Shown one piece after another: positions 8,138-16,250 of a stretch of DNA of 64,000 nt. Within the stretch, counting starts at the first letter, position 1, and each line of letters starts with the position of its first letter. Under the pieces are notes generated by a model. The model made no database searches. It was not told the origin of the DNA and worked only from the letters and a program-made list of their open reading frames with translations. The stretch lies in the NCBI GenBank assembly GCA_030546905.1, contig JAUOPI010000016.1, forward strand, positions 1 to 64,000, read 5' to 3'. The DNA comes from Granulosicoccaceae sp. 1_MG-2023 (lineage in GTDB: Bacteria > Pseudomonadota > Gammaproteobacteria > Granulosicoccales > Granulosicoccaceae). A program made the translations under genes and the position numbers.

Positions 8138-9622
8138 TTAATGTGGTGTCAGAACCAGCTCGATCCGGCGGTTGGCGCTCTGCCCTTCACGGGTGGCGTT
8201 GGAGGCGATCGGCTGGTATTCGCCGTAACCGGCGGCGCTGAGGCGCGCGGCGTCAAAGCCGGCATCCTGCAGATAGCGCACGGCTGCGGCGGCGCGGGCC
8301 ACGGACAGCTCCCAGTTACTCGGGAAGGTCGCAGCAATGGCCGCGCCCACCGGCACGTTGTCGGTATGGCCTTCAACGCGGATATCGTAGTCCGGGAAGG
8401 CTTTGAGCACATCGGCCAGCTGGTGCATCAGCGACAGCCCTTCGAAGCTGATATAGGAACGGCCGGAGCCGAACAGCTGACCGCTGCTGACGCGCAGACC
8501 AACACGCTCGCCACCGAGGGCTTCGGCGCTGACGCCGTCGATACCGGCATTGGCCAGCGCCTGGCTCAGTTTGTCGCGCAAGGCGGCGGCCGACTCAGTG
8601 GCCTGAGCGGTGGCGGATTGGCTGGCTGCCTGACGGGCATCGAGACTGCTCTGCAACTCGGTTTGCAGTTCGCTGAGCTGCGAGTTCAGGGACAGATTGT
8701 CCGCCCGCAAGGTCGTGACCTCGGCCGACAGGCTTTGCAGCTTGCCGTCGTATTGCGCTTTGAGTGTCTCGACTGCGTTGCGCGATTCCTCGCCTGTGGC
8801 CTGCAGGGCGCTGATTTCCTGCTCAAGCGCTTCAATGCGGGCCTGTTTGGTGGCGATTTGTTCGTTCAGTGCGGCCTGTGCCTCACTTTCGTTGCCGGCG
8901 GCGCTTTGCAGGGCCTGCAATTCGGCCTGCAGGCTGTCGCGTGCGGCAGTGACTTCGCTGAGCGAGGACTCCAGACCGGCGATCTGTTCATCCCCGGCGG
9001 CAATCCGGCTTTCAAGCCCGGCAAGCGTGGTTTTGGCCGTTTCCGCGGCATCACGCAGGGCGGAGTTTTCGTCGCTTAATTCGCCGAGCCGTGTTTGCAG
9101 GCCGTTGAGATCGTCCTGCAGCGCGGCTATGCGCTCGTCGCGCCCGGCCAGCTCGCTTTGCAAATTGGCCAGGGCCGCATCCGTGTCTGCGGCGCTGAGC
9201 GCCCCGAGGCGCTCGTTCAGTGCCGCGATCTCGCCTTCCAGTGTGGCAATGCGTGCCTGGTAATCCTGACCTGATTCGCTCAGTTGTGTTTGCGCCTGAC
9301 TCAGGGCGGCTTCCAGCTCGCCGACCTGCGCGCTGAGCGCGGCTTTGTCGGCCTGTAAGGCCGCCAGTGCGCCCTCATCGCTGTCGCCGACCGGCATCAG
9401 GGCCTGGGCGCTCGCACTGTCGTCGCTGCTGTCACCAGTGTCTGTGCTCGGTGCTGCGTCGCTGAGGCCAGCCGTCGTGTCCTGTGCGGCCGGGGCGGCC
9501 GATTGCCCGGTCATCTTGCAGGTATGCAGCGATAAAATCATGATCAGCGTGGCGCCGATAACAGCGGCCAACCGGACCGCATTTGACTTGCGCTGGCCGG
9601 CATCGTCGAAACGATCGAACAT
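8138..9622 (-). CDS. Membrane-anchored coiled-coil protein with C-terminal OmpA peptidoglycan-binding domain
   Basis: A 494-residue protein. Residues 1-17 are charged, then one hydrophobic segment (about 18-36, VRLAAVIGATLIMILSL) anchors it. The following LHTC is a poor lipobox (Thr at -1), so an inner-membrane anchor is more likely than a lipid. A long Ala/Leu/Glu/Gln coiled coil fills about residues 85-370. The last 110 residues form an OmpA/MotB-type domain (VEGHTDNVPVG, NWELSVARAAAAVRYL, ANRRIELVL) that should grip peptidoglycan. The protein could span the periplasm. The start ATG at 9622 has AGGAGA directly upstream; a longer frame to 9694 lacks such support. Function is unknown; the overall shape resembles cell-wall tethers. 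Confidence 0.8.
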   Translation of the reverse strand: MFDRFDDAGQRKSNAVRLAAVIGATLIMILSLHTCKMTGQSAAPAAQDTTAGLSDAAPSTDTGDSSDDSASAQALMPVGDSDEGALAALQADKAALSAQVGELEAALSQAQTQLSESGQDYQARIATLEGEIAALNERLGALSAADTDAALANLQSELAGRDERIAALQDDLNGLQTRLGELSDENSALRDAAETAKTTLAGLESRIAAGDEQIAGLESSLSEVTAARDSLQAELQALQSAAGNESEAQAALNEQIATKQARIEALEQEISALQATGEESRNAVETLKAQYDGKLQSLSAEVTTLRADNLSLNSQLSELQTELQSSLDARQAASQSATAQATESAAALRDKLSQALANAGIDGVSAEALGGERVGLRVSSGQLFGSGRSYISFEGLSLMHQLADVLKAFPDYDIRVEGHTDNVPVGAAIAATFPSNWELSVARAAAAVRYLQDAGFDAARLSAAGYGEYQPIASNATREGQSANRRIELVLTPH

Positions 9623-9835
9623 GCTTTTCTCCTGTGGGTACTCGGGTTTACTGACTGCAAGGATACAGCACGGGCAGACAGGTCTGGCCGCCACAATATA
9701 CGGCGATTCTCTCTAACTTGAAACCTTTTGCACCGGCGGCGGATTTTGTGCGCAGCCGCGTTTTGGATCGGGCCCGAGTCCTTGTAGACTACGCGTTTTT
9801 GTTTTTTGCAGGGTCAGGCCCTGCGGGTGCGCTGC

Positions 9836-11134
9836 GTGGACATATTTCTTGATGCAATCGGTTGCCGTCTGAATGAGGCTGAGTTGGAAAGCTGGGCGGG
9901 TGATTTTCGCAAACACGGTCACCGGATCGTCAATGACGCGGGCGACGCACAGTTAATGATATTTAACACTTGCGCGGTAACGCAGGAAGCCGTGCGTAAG
10001 TCGCGCCAGTCCATTAAAAAACTGCATCGCGGCAACCCCACGGCGCGCCTGGTGGTCAGCGGTTGTTATGTGTCGCTGGATAATGAGGAAGAAGCCGCCG
10101 GTCTCGGCGTGGATCTGGTGGTGCGCAACAGCGATAAGGACAAGCTGGTCAAAATCGCCCATGAGGTGCTGGATCTGCCGGTTATGCCGCAGATCGCCAC
10201 AGAGCCGGCCGGCTCGGCGCTGTTTGCGCGCAACCGCCAGCGTGCGTTTATCAAAATTCAGGACGGCTGCCGCTACCGCTGCACCTTTTGCATCGTCACC
10301 ACCGCACGCGGCGAAGAGCGCAGCCGGCCGGTGGCAGAGATTATCGATGAGATCAATCAGCAACACGCGGCCGGCATTCAGGAAGTGGTGCTGACCGGTG
10401 TGCATGTCGGCGGCTACGGCAGTGATAACGACAGCTCGCTGTTTGCGCTGGTCAAGGCGATTCTTGCCGATACGGATGTGCCGCGGGTGCGCTTTGCTTC
10501 GGTCGAGCCCTGGGATTTGCCGGACGGCTTTTTCGATTTGTTCAGCAATCCGCGCCTGATGCCGCATATGCACCTGCCGGTACAGAGCGGCAGCGATCCG
10601 GTTTTGCGCAAAATGGCGCGCCGTTGCAAGACAGCTGAGTATCGCGCCCTGCTGGCGGATATCCGCAGCGCAGTGCCGGGCTTTGAAGTTTCAACCGATA
10701 TTATTGTCGGCTTCCCCGGCGAGACCGAAGAGGACTGGCAGAACACCTGCGCCTTCACGGAAGAAATGGGTTTCTCCCATGTGCATATCTTCAGCTATTC
10801 CCCGCGCAGCGGTACCAAAGCAGCCGGCCTGCCCGGACAGCTGCCCGGTGATATCAAGAAACAGCGTTCGCGGGAGCTGCATGCGATTGCGGCGCAAAGC
10901 CGTCGGGAGGCTTTGGCGCGTAACCGCAAGCGCGAGCACCGCGTCTTGTGGGAAGCCGGTCGCATCGATCCGGTCAAGCGTGTGCTGAACTTCAGTGGTT
11001 ACACCGAAAACTACCTGCGCGTGCATACGCAAACCGAACTGAGCATGGACCTGGAAAGCCGCGTCACCGGCTTTCAGCCGCGCGCCCTGAGCGAGGATGG
11101 CAGCGCCCTGCTCGGCGAGGTGATCGCAGACTGA
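9836..11134 (+). CDS. mtaB: MtaB-type tRNA methylthiotransferase (radical SAM)
   Basis: A 432-residue iron-sulfur enzyme of the MiaB/MtaB family, which adds methylthio to t6A37 of tRNA. The N-terminal domain carries the cluster cysteines in AIGCRLNEAELE, FNTCAVTQEAVRKSRQ and VVSGCYVS. The radical SAM motif is CRYRCTFC, followed by TARGEERSRP. A TRAM-like RNA-binding tail follows (from about residue 370). The GTG at 9836 is chosen because family proteins start about nine residues before GCRLN; an in-frame TTG at 9806 would add ten residues. A small hairpin (9808-9824) lies between the two candidates. MtaB is favoured over MiaB by the GCRLNEAE and NTCAVT signatures. Transcribed alone, convergent with the HAD gene. 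Confidence 0.9.
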   Translation: MDIFLDAIGCRLNEAELESWAGDFRKHGHRIVNDAGDAQLMIFNTCAVTQEAVRKSRQSIKKLHRGNPTARLVVSGCYVSLDNEEEAAGLGVDLVVRNSDKDKLVKIAHEVLDLPVMPQIATEPAGSALFARNRQRAFIKIQDGCRYRCTFCIVTTARGEERSRPVAEIIDEINQQHAAGIQEVVLTGVHVGGYGSDNDSSLFALVKAILADTDVPRVRFASVEPWDLPDGFFDLFSNPRLMPHMHLPVQSGSDPVLRKMARRCKTAEYRALLADIRSAVPGFEVSTDIIVGFPGETEEDWQNTCAFTEEMGFSHVHIFSYSPRSGTKAAGLPGQLPGDIKKQRSRELHAIAAQSRREALARNRKREHRVLWEAGRIDPVKRVLNFSGYTENYLRVHTQTELSMDLESRVTGFQPRALSEDGSALLGEVIAD

Positions 11135-11141
11135 GCCCGGC

Positions 11142-11837
11142 TCAGCGCCCTGCCCGCCGTTGGCGGCGCAGGGCTTTACGCCAGCGGTTGACGCGGGCGC
11201 GGGCCGCTTCAAGCAGGCTCGCTTCCTGTTCGGTGATCTGCGCGATGACCGGGCAATCGCTCAGCGGGCGCGCTTGCGCCGGTGCGGTGAAACAGCCTGT
11301 GTCGCCGCTGTCGTTGGTTTCTGTCAGCCAGTCCACCACGTCCTGCAGCGCATAGCTGGTGTAGTGTGCATCAGGCCGGCTCATATCCGCCGGCGCGGCA
11401 AAAGGCGCACGTACCGCACGCCGGCAGCCGGCGCTGAGCATCTCATCGAGATTTTCCTGACGATCATCGAGTAAGACCGTGGCTTCGGGGCTCAGGCCGT
11501 AGCGGCGTTTCAGATAATCCAGCGCAAAGGCCTTGCTCAGGCCTTTGCCGACCAAGCAGCGCCAGCGTCCGGCGCGCAAGGCCGAATAAAACAGTTCACG
11601 GGCCGAGATGCAGTCGCGGAACTGACAGCCACGGGCTTCCAGCGCGCGGCGCAGCGTTGCGGCCTGAGCGGCCGAGCGGTGCGTCAGCAGGATCACATCA
11701 AACGGCGCTTTATTCAGCACGGCGGCGATCTGCGGATGCAGCAGGACAACATCGCCGCGCAGACCGTCACGCGGATTGCCGCCGTAAATGGTCGCGCAAT
11801 CGAGATCCAGCAGCAGACAGGGATTGCTCAGTCCCAT
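11142..11837 (-). CDS. HAD-superfamily hydrolase in the polysaccharide locus
   Basis: A 231-residue haloacid-dehalogenase-type phosphatase candidate. Motif I is LLLDLDCATIYGG (Asp11 and Asp13), motif II is LLTHRS, a lysine follows in VGKGLSKAFALDYLK, and motif III is VLLDDRQENLDEM. The basic tail (RVNRWRKALRRQRR) is unusual. The start at 11837 overlaps the upstream phosphoribosyltransferase gene by 10 nt, so the two are translationally linked. The pairing suggests that it dephosphorylates the product of the phosphoribosyltransferase, but that is inference. Last gene of the polymerase-phosphoribosyltransferase-HAD unit, ending 7 nt from the convergent mtaB stop. Confidence 0.72.
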   Translation of the reverse strand: MGLSNPCLLLDLDCATIYGGNPRDGLRGDVVLLHPQIAAVLNKAPFDVILLTHRSAAQAATLRRALEARGCQFRDCISARELFYSALRAGRWRCLVGKGLSKAFALDYLKRRYGLSPEATVLLDDRQENLDEMLSAGCRRAVRAPFAAPADMSRPDAHYTSYALQDVVDWLTETNDSGDTGCFTAPAQARPLSDCPVIAQITEQEASLLEAARARVNRWRKALRRQRRAGR

Positions 11838-12526
11838 TCTTGCAGTCCGCGTGCCCCCAGCCATTGCTGGTAATCGGTGAATTCCGGGCTGTTCTGTGAC
11901 CACGGGTAGTGGTGAATGCGGTCGCAAAGATAGACATCGGGCGTCACCACGCACTGGCCTTTCTCGCGGTAGCCGATCGACCAGGAAATCACCGCATTGA
12001 CGATACGCGCGCCGGGGTTCTGTTCCTGTTGCAGATCGAGGATGCGTTTGAGGGTTTGCCCGGTTTCGATGGCATCATCGACGACCAGCACGGTGGTGCC
12101 GGTTTTGTCAGGCAGGACCGCATCGAGATCGGCTTCTTCCAGGCGGTTGAAGCGGTTCATGACAAAGCGCAACAACTGATGCGTGCCGGGAATGCGGTAC
12201 AGCGTGGTGACCAGCGCACGCAAGCCCGGCAGTTTGGACAGACGGCGCTTGATGGCGCTGCCTTTGCGCCGGATACGGACCATTTCCACCGGCATGCCGA
12301 GCCGTTCGGCCACCAGAGTCGCCGGCATCAGGGCGCCGTTGGCTACGCCGATGATTTTATCCGGGCGGATACCGGCCGCCGTGACCGCATCGGCCAGCGC
12401 GGCCGACAGGGCTTCAGCCTCGGCCATGCTCATAAAGGATTTTTCGTTCAGCGTGCGGTATTTGCCGAGCGCCGCGGCGGCCGCTTCAGGCGTGATTGAG
12501 CGTGGGTTGTGCGTTGCGAGTGTCAT
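11828..12526 (-). CDS. Phosphoribosyltransferase-family protein in the polysaccharide locus
   Basis: A 232-residue protein with a type I phosphoribosyltransferase fold. The PRPP-binding loop is VLVVDDAIETGQTL (about residues 145-158), and an earlier segment IIGVANGALMPATLVAERLG fits the loop that contacts pyrophosphate. A basic helical insert (about residues 88-120) and a C-terminal tail rich in Trp/Tyr/His (DRIHHYPWSQ) distinguish it from purine salvage enzymes. Its start lies inside the polymerase gene (41-nt overlap) and its end inside the HAD gene. The neighbourhood hints at a role in making or attaching a ribosyl-type component of a glycan rather than nucleotide salvage; that is inference. 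Confidence 0.75.
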   Translation of the reverse strand: MTLATHNPRSITPEAAAAALGKYRTLNEKSFMSMAEAEALSAALADAVTAAGIRPDKIIGVANGALMPATLVAERLGMPVEMVRIRRKGSAIKRRLSKLPGLRALVTTLYRIPGTHQLLRFVMNRFNRLEEADLDAVLPDKTGTTVLVVDDAIETGQTLKRILDLQQEQNPGARIVNAVISWSIGYREKGQCVVTPDVYLCDRIHHYPWSQNSPEFTDYQQWLGARGLQEWD

Positions 12527-13850
12527 TACCGACCGGTTGCTGTTGTTGTTGAAGTGCGGCGACGACCTGGCGGCGACAGATTTCTGTAGCGCCGATCAGT
12601 ATCGCCAGATACAGCCAGACTGATTTAAAGTAGTAGCTGACGTTCTGTATATCCATCAGAGCCAGTACACCGATCCCCAGCAGCAGGGCCTTGGGCTGAG
12701 CCATATGCGGTACCCGGCGCCAGAGTTTAAAGGCCTTGATGGTGAGCATCAGGTAGGCGAGATAATACAGCACCAGACCGGGAAAGCCGGTGGTGGCCAG
12801 TAACTCCATATAATTGGAGTGGGCGTAAACGCCGGCGATCAGGCCGAAGTTGTCCAGGCCGACGCCGAACGGCGAGTCGTTGGCGGTGTCCCAGGCGGCC
12901 AGCGCCAGCCCCATGCGGTCGCGCAGACTCTCGCCCGAGCGTTCCACGGCGCCTTCGTCATCGTCCTTGGTCAGCATGCCGACAAAATCCATCATACGGT
13001 TCTGCAGCTTGCCGCCTTCGACCACCTGATAATAGCGTTCCTGCACTTCGGGAATGTCTTTCACGGTGTACAGCAGACCGCCGCCGACCAGCGCGGCAAC
13101 CACCGCCCAGGCCACCACTTTAAGCAGTGCTTTGGGGCGCCACAGACCGAAAACCCAGACCGAACCGAGCAGCAAAAAGACACTGCCGACCATCGCGGTA
13201 CGGGTGCCGCTGTTGATGACCGCCATGCTCAGGATCAGAAAGGCAATAAAGCCGACGACGCGTTCGGCGGTGGTGGTGCGGCGGATAGCCAGCAGGACCA
13301 GCACCAGACTTTGCGCCAGCGTTGCAGCCACGCCGAACTTGGTGGCGATGCCGAGTGTGCCGGCAACCCGTTCGGTACCGCCGGCGTTATGTTGGGTTTT
13401 CAGGCCTTCATAGGATTGCGCGATCACGTCCTGCAGCGGTGTGAAAGTGACAATATAGGAGGCGCACATGGCAATGACATAGGCCCAGAGAAACAGCCGT
13501 GTGGGGCCTTGCCAGACCTGCACCTGCATAATCGAGAAGGCCAGAAAGACCACGATCAGCATCTGTATGGCCTTGATCAGGGCCAGTTCCTGATCGACCG
13601 CAAAGACGGACGGGATCAGCGACCAGGCCAGCCAGGCCAGCACCATAAACAGCTCGATACTGCCCCAGACAGAGCGGCGCAGCACCACTATGGCGAAGAT
13701 CACCGCTGCCCCGAGCAGACCGGTCACGGCGAGGTTGATCAGATTGCCGACCGGCAGACGCCCGAGCAGGATGGTCGAGAGCACGGTGGCCACCGCAAGC
13801 AAGGCAAGCACACTGCTGCGCTCGGCACGTAATTGTCTGGCTGCGTTCAT
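12486..13850 (-). CDS. O-antigen polymerase/ligase family membrane protein (Wzy-like)
   Basis: A 454-residue membrane protein with about ten to twelve hydrophobic segments, a large periplasmic loop between about residues 275 and 345 and the pattern INSGTRTAMVGSVFLLLG that characterises the Wzy_C/WaaL family. In the context of WecA, a flippase and a glycosyltransferase nearby, a polymerase of polysaccharide repeat units is more likely than a lipid A-core ligase, though the two cannot be separated by sequence alone. The C-terminus has a glutamine run (QQQQQ). First gene of a three-gene overlapping unit; a TAAAAT at 13897-13902 (minus strand) is a possible -10 box. Confidence 0.8.
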   Translation of the reverse strand: MNAARQLRAERSSVLALLAVATVLSTILLGRLPVGNLINLAVTGLLGAAVIFAIVVLRRSVWGSIELFMVLAWLAWSLIPSVFAVDQELALIKAIQMLIVVFLAFSIMQVQVWQGPTRLFLWAYVIAMCASYIVTFTPLQDVIAQSYEGLKTQHNAGGTERVAGTLGIATKFGVAATLAQSLVLVLLAIRRTTTAERVVGFIAFLILSMAVINSGTRTAMVGSVFLLLGSVWVFGLWRPKALLKVVAWAVVAALVGGGLLYTVKDIPEVQERYYQVVEGGKLQNRMMDFVGMLTKDDDEGAVERSGESLRDRMGLALAAWDTANDSPFGVGLDNFGLIAGVYAHSNYMELLATTGFPGLVLYYLAYLMLTIKAFKLWRRVPHMAQPKALLLGIGVLALMDIQNVSYYFKSVWLYLAILIGATEICRRQVVAALQQQQQPVGNDTRNAQPTLNHA

Positions 13851-14234
13851 TTAACCCGGTTTCTCCGTACGGACGAGGTGCGCGGTAAAGGCGCGTATTT
13901 TACATGGAATCTGGCCCGCGGGTGCGTCAGGGCGGACAAGCAAAGCCGGCAATTATCCCTGTGTTAGTTACCAACCGTAAACAATTCTGCACGTGCCTCG
14001 CGCCGGCAACTGAAAAAAACCGTGTCACGTCACATTAAGGCGCGCAAAACCGCCGATTAACTGCGAACCGGTTCTCGCCGGGGGCCGTTCTTGCGGGTGA
14101 CGGTCACAAAACGTGGCAGGCCTGCTTCCTCATGCCGGCAACTCACCGATAACCCTTCTTAGCCAGAGCCGGTTTCCAGTTTGCGGGAATCGCCTTGCCG
14201 ATAAAAAACAAACACTAAATGCGAGTTCCGACGT
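13851..14234. other. Intergenic region between the polymerase gene and the beta-helix lipoprotein gene
   Basis: 384 nt separate these divergent genes. It must hold both promoters. On the minus strand TAAAAT (13897-13902) is a five-of-six match to -10 but lacks a clear -35. On the plus strand I found no convincing pair. No small gene, repeat or RNA structure stands out. The stretch is more AT-rich near 13960-14040 and 14195-14225 than the genes around it. Confidence 0.4.
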
Positions 14235-16193
14235 ATGAAGTATCGTCTATCTGTAATAAGAAAGATCCCCTTCTCCCTGAGCCTGACCGCTCTGCTGCTG
14301 TTGCAGGCCTGTGCAGAAGATACCGGCAGCTTCAGCGAAGAGCTTGCAAACGAAGCCGCCGCCTATCAGGACAGCGGTGACGCTTTGCTGTCCGCCGGCA
14401 GCGAGCCTGAGACCGGCGCGGCCAGTGCCGGTGACGAGGATGGCAGCGATGTTGATGCGGATGAAGATCTTGACGGTGATCTGTCGGTCTCCACCGTGAC
14501 GCCTGGCAGCACCGGCAGTGACAATGAGGACGCCGATACTACGGATTCAGAGAGTGACGCTGGCAGCGACGCAGACAGCGATGTAGTCAGTGGTGGCAGC
14601 ACAAGTGAAAGTGAGCCGGACGTCGACAGCGATAGTGACAGCGATAGCGATAGCGACGAAGATGATGCGGTAGCGGACAACAGTGACGCGGATGTGGTTG
14701 AGGAGGAAACGGAAGAGCCGGTCGTCAGTATCCCCAGCTATTCCACCGACACCCGTCAAAGCCTGTTCAGCGAGCCGGTCACCCTGCCCGCCTGCGATGC
14801 GGCGGATCCGGACGTGGCCTTTATCGATGACGTGTCGGATCTGTCCATGCTCAACGACAGCGATAAACGCGTGTTCTGCATCTCACCGAATGACTACCGT
14901 AGCTTCGGTGAGATTACCCTGAGCGCTGACGGCAGCAGCGCAGAGCCGCGCGTACTGCGCCTCTATTACGACGGCCTGGACGATGACACGCCGATTGCGT
15001 TGGTGCCGGAATCCGAACGCGCGATTCTGCCCAATTTCATCCTCAGCAATGCCGATTACTGGCTGTTTGACCGCATCAGTGTGGTCGGGGTCTCCGGCAG
15101 TGATCTGGCCATGCATATCGATGATGGCTCCGAAGGGACAACGCTTAACCGGGTGGATTTCCACGATTTCGAGCGCGGCATTGATATCGAAGACGGCGGC
15201 CACAACACGCTGATCCAGAACAGCCTGATCGGTGATATGCGCGTCAGCGGCGATTATGTCTGCATCGGTCTGAAAGGCTCGGGCGACTACGACAAGGAGA
15301 TCCGCAACGTCAAAATCATCGGTAATGAGCTGTATAACTGCAACGACGGCATACAGGCGATTTTCCACCCCTGGAAAGGCAATAGCGCCGACTTCGCCGG
15401 CCTGAGCATTATCGATAACGACATCTACATCACCGACGAGCTCTACACTGACGGCTCGGGTAACTACACGACCAGCGGTGATCGCGCCTGTGCCGAAAAT
15501 GCGATGGATCTGAAAGCCGGTTCCGACGATGCGGCCAATCCGGTACGCGTCACCGGTAATCGCATGTGGGGCTACCGCTGGACCGATTCCAACTGCGGTA
15601 ACGGCAATCTGGGCAGCCGCGGCAGCCTGATCTCAGCTCACTATGACGCACACAATATTATTTTCTCGGATAACATCTTCTACGATGCCGGGCGCGGACT
15701 GACCTTCTCCGATACCGAGACCAGTGGTTACTACGCCAATGATGTGATCGTCAAAGACAACGTGTTTCACGGCATGAGTACCGATTACTTCAGCAACTAC
15801 AGTGGCAATGCGCCCCACGCCTTGCTGATTTCCGGCAGCTACACGCACGGCTTTACCGTCGAGGATAATGTCTTTGTTGACAGCTCCATGTGGTTGTACA
15901 ACGACGCCGACGACAACAGCTTCAACTGCAATGTGGTGCTTGACGGCGGCTCTGTGGGCAAGATGAGCGGCAGTTCGCTGAGTGCTTCGGGGAACGCTTA
16001 CTTTGCCACCAATGCCCTGAGCATTGACAGCAATCCTATCGAGTACGGTAGTGTCAGTGATGCACAGCATGAGCCGCTCTGCTTCACACGCAAGCGCCAG
16101 TCATCGCCGGAGACCTACTGTCTGTCCAACGTGATGCCGACGGAATCCTCGCCGCATAACTGCGCCAATAATGTGGATGATCTGGCCGGCTGA
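14235..16193 (+). CDS. Acidic Ser-Asp-rich lipoprotein with right-handed beta-helix domain
   Basis: A 652-residue exported protein. The signal peptide ends in LLLLQAC (Cys26), a lipobox, so it should be lipidated. Residues about 30-170 are very rich in Asp, Glu, Ser and Gly, with a pure Ser-Asp run near residues 131-141, resembling a flexible stalk. The remainder has repeated segments of the type found in right-handed parallel beta-helices (ILSNADYWLFDRISVVGVSG, NVKIIGNELYNCNDGI, HNIIFSDNIFYDAGRG), a fold shared by polysaccharide lyases and phage tailspikes. It may bind or cleave the glycan made by the neighbouring genes; no catalytic residues can be assigned. Low-complexity DNA encodes the stalk. 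A strong terminator follows. Confidence 0.75.
   Translation: MKYRLSVIRKIPFSLSLTALLLLQACAEDTGSFSEELANEAAAYQDSGDALLSAGSEPETGAASAGDEDGSDVDADEDLDGDLSVSTVTPGSTGSDNEDADTTDSESDAGSDADSDVVSGGSTSESEPDVDSDSDSDSDSDEDDAVADNSDADVVEEETEEPVVSIPSYSTDTRQSLFSEPVTLPACDAADPDVAFIDDVSDLSMLNDSDKRVFCISPNDYRSFGEITLSADGSSAEPRVLRLYYDGLDDDTPIALVPESERAILPNFILSNADYWLFDRISVVGVSGSDLAMHIDDGSEGTTLNRVDFHDFERGIDIEDGGHNTLIQNSLIGDMRVSGDYVCIGLKGSGDYDKEIRNVKIIGNELYNCNDGIQAIFHPWKGNSADFAGLSIIDNDIYITDELYTDGSGNYTTSGDRACAENAMDLKAGSDDAANPVRVTGNRMWGYRWTDSNCGNGNLGSRGSLISAHYDAHNIIFSDNIFYDAGRGLTFSDTETSGYYANDVIVKDNVFHGMSTDYFSNYSGNAPHALLISGSYTHGFTVEDNVFVDSSMWLYNDADDNSFNCNVVLDGGSVGKMSGSSLSASGNAYFATNALSIDSNPIEYGSVSDAQHEPLCFTRKRQSSPETYCLSNVMPTESSPHNCANNVDDLAG
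14608..14664 (+). repeat. Low-complexity Ser-Asp-coding repeat
   Basis: Imperfect tandem six-base units (GACAGC, GATAGT, GATAGC) encode the Ser-Asp run in the lipoprotein stalk. All changes are in frame. Such tracts can vary in length by slippage. Confidence 0.6.
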
Positions 16194-16215
16194 GCCCGGG
16201 CCGCTGACAATCACG

Positions 16216-16250
16216 CAAAAAGAAAGCCCCGTCCGGGGCTTTCTTTTTTT
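16216..16250. terminator. Bidirectional intrinsic terminator
   Basis: GAAAGCCCC (16222-16230) pairs with GGGGCTTTC (16235-16243) with a four-base loop, flanked by A5 on the left and T7 on the right. It terminates both the beta-helix lipoprotein gene and the convergent flippase gene, whose stop codon overlaps its right edge. Confidence 0.9.

Noticed and set aside
8132-9079. 315-codon plus-strand frame opposite the OmpA-like gene
   Set aside because: Mirrors the repetitive Ala/Leu/Gln coiled-coil codons on the other strand; no ribosome site or domain.
12819-13832. 337-codon plus-strand frame opposite the Wzy-like gene
   Set aside because: Antisense to a clear membrane protein; translation is rich in His, Gln and Asp, as expected from reversed hydrophobic codons.
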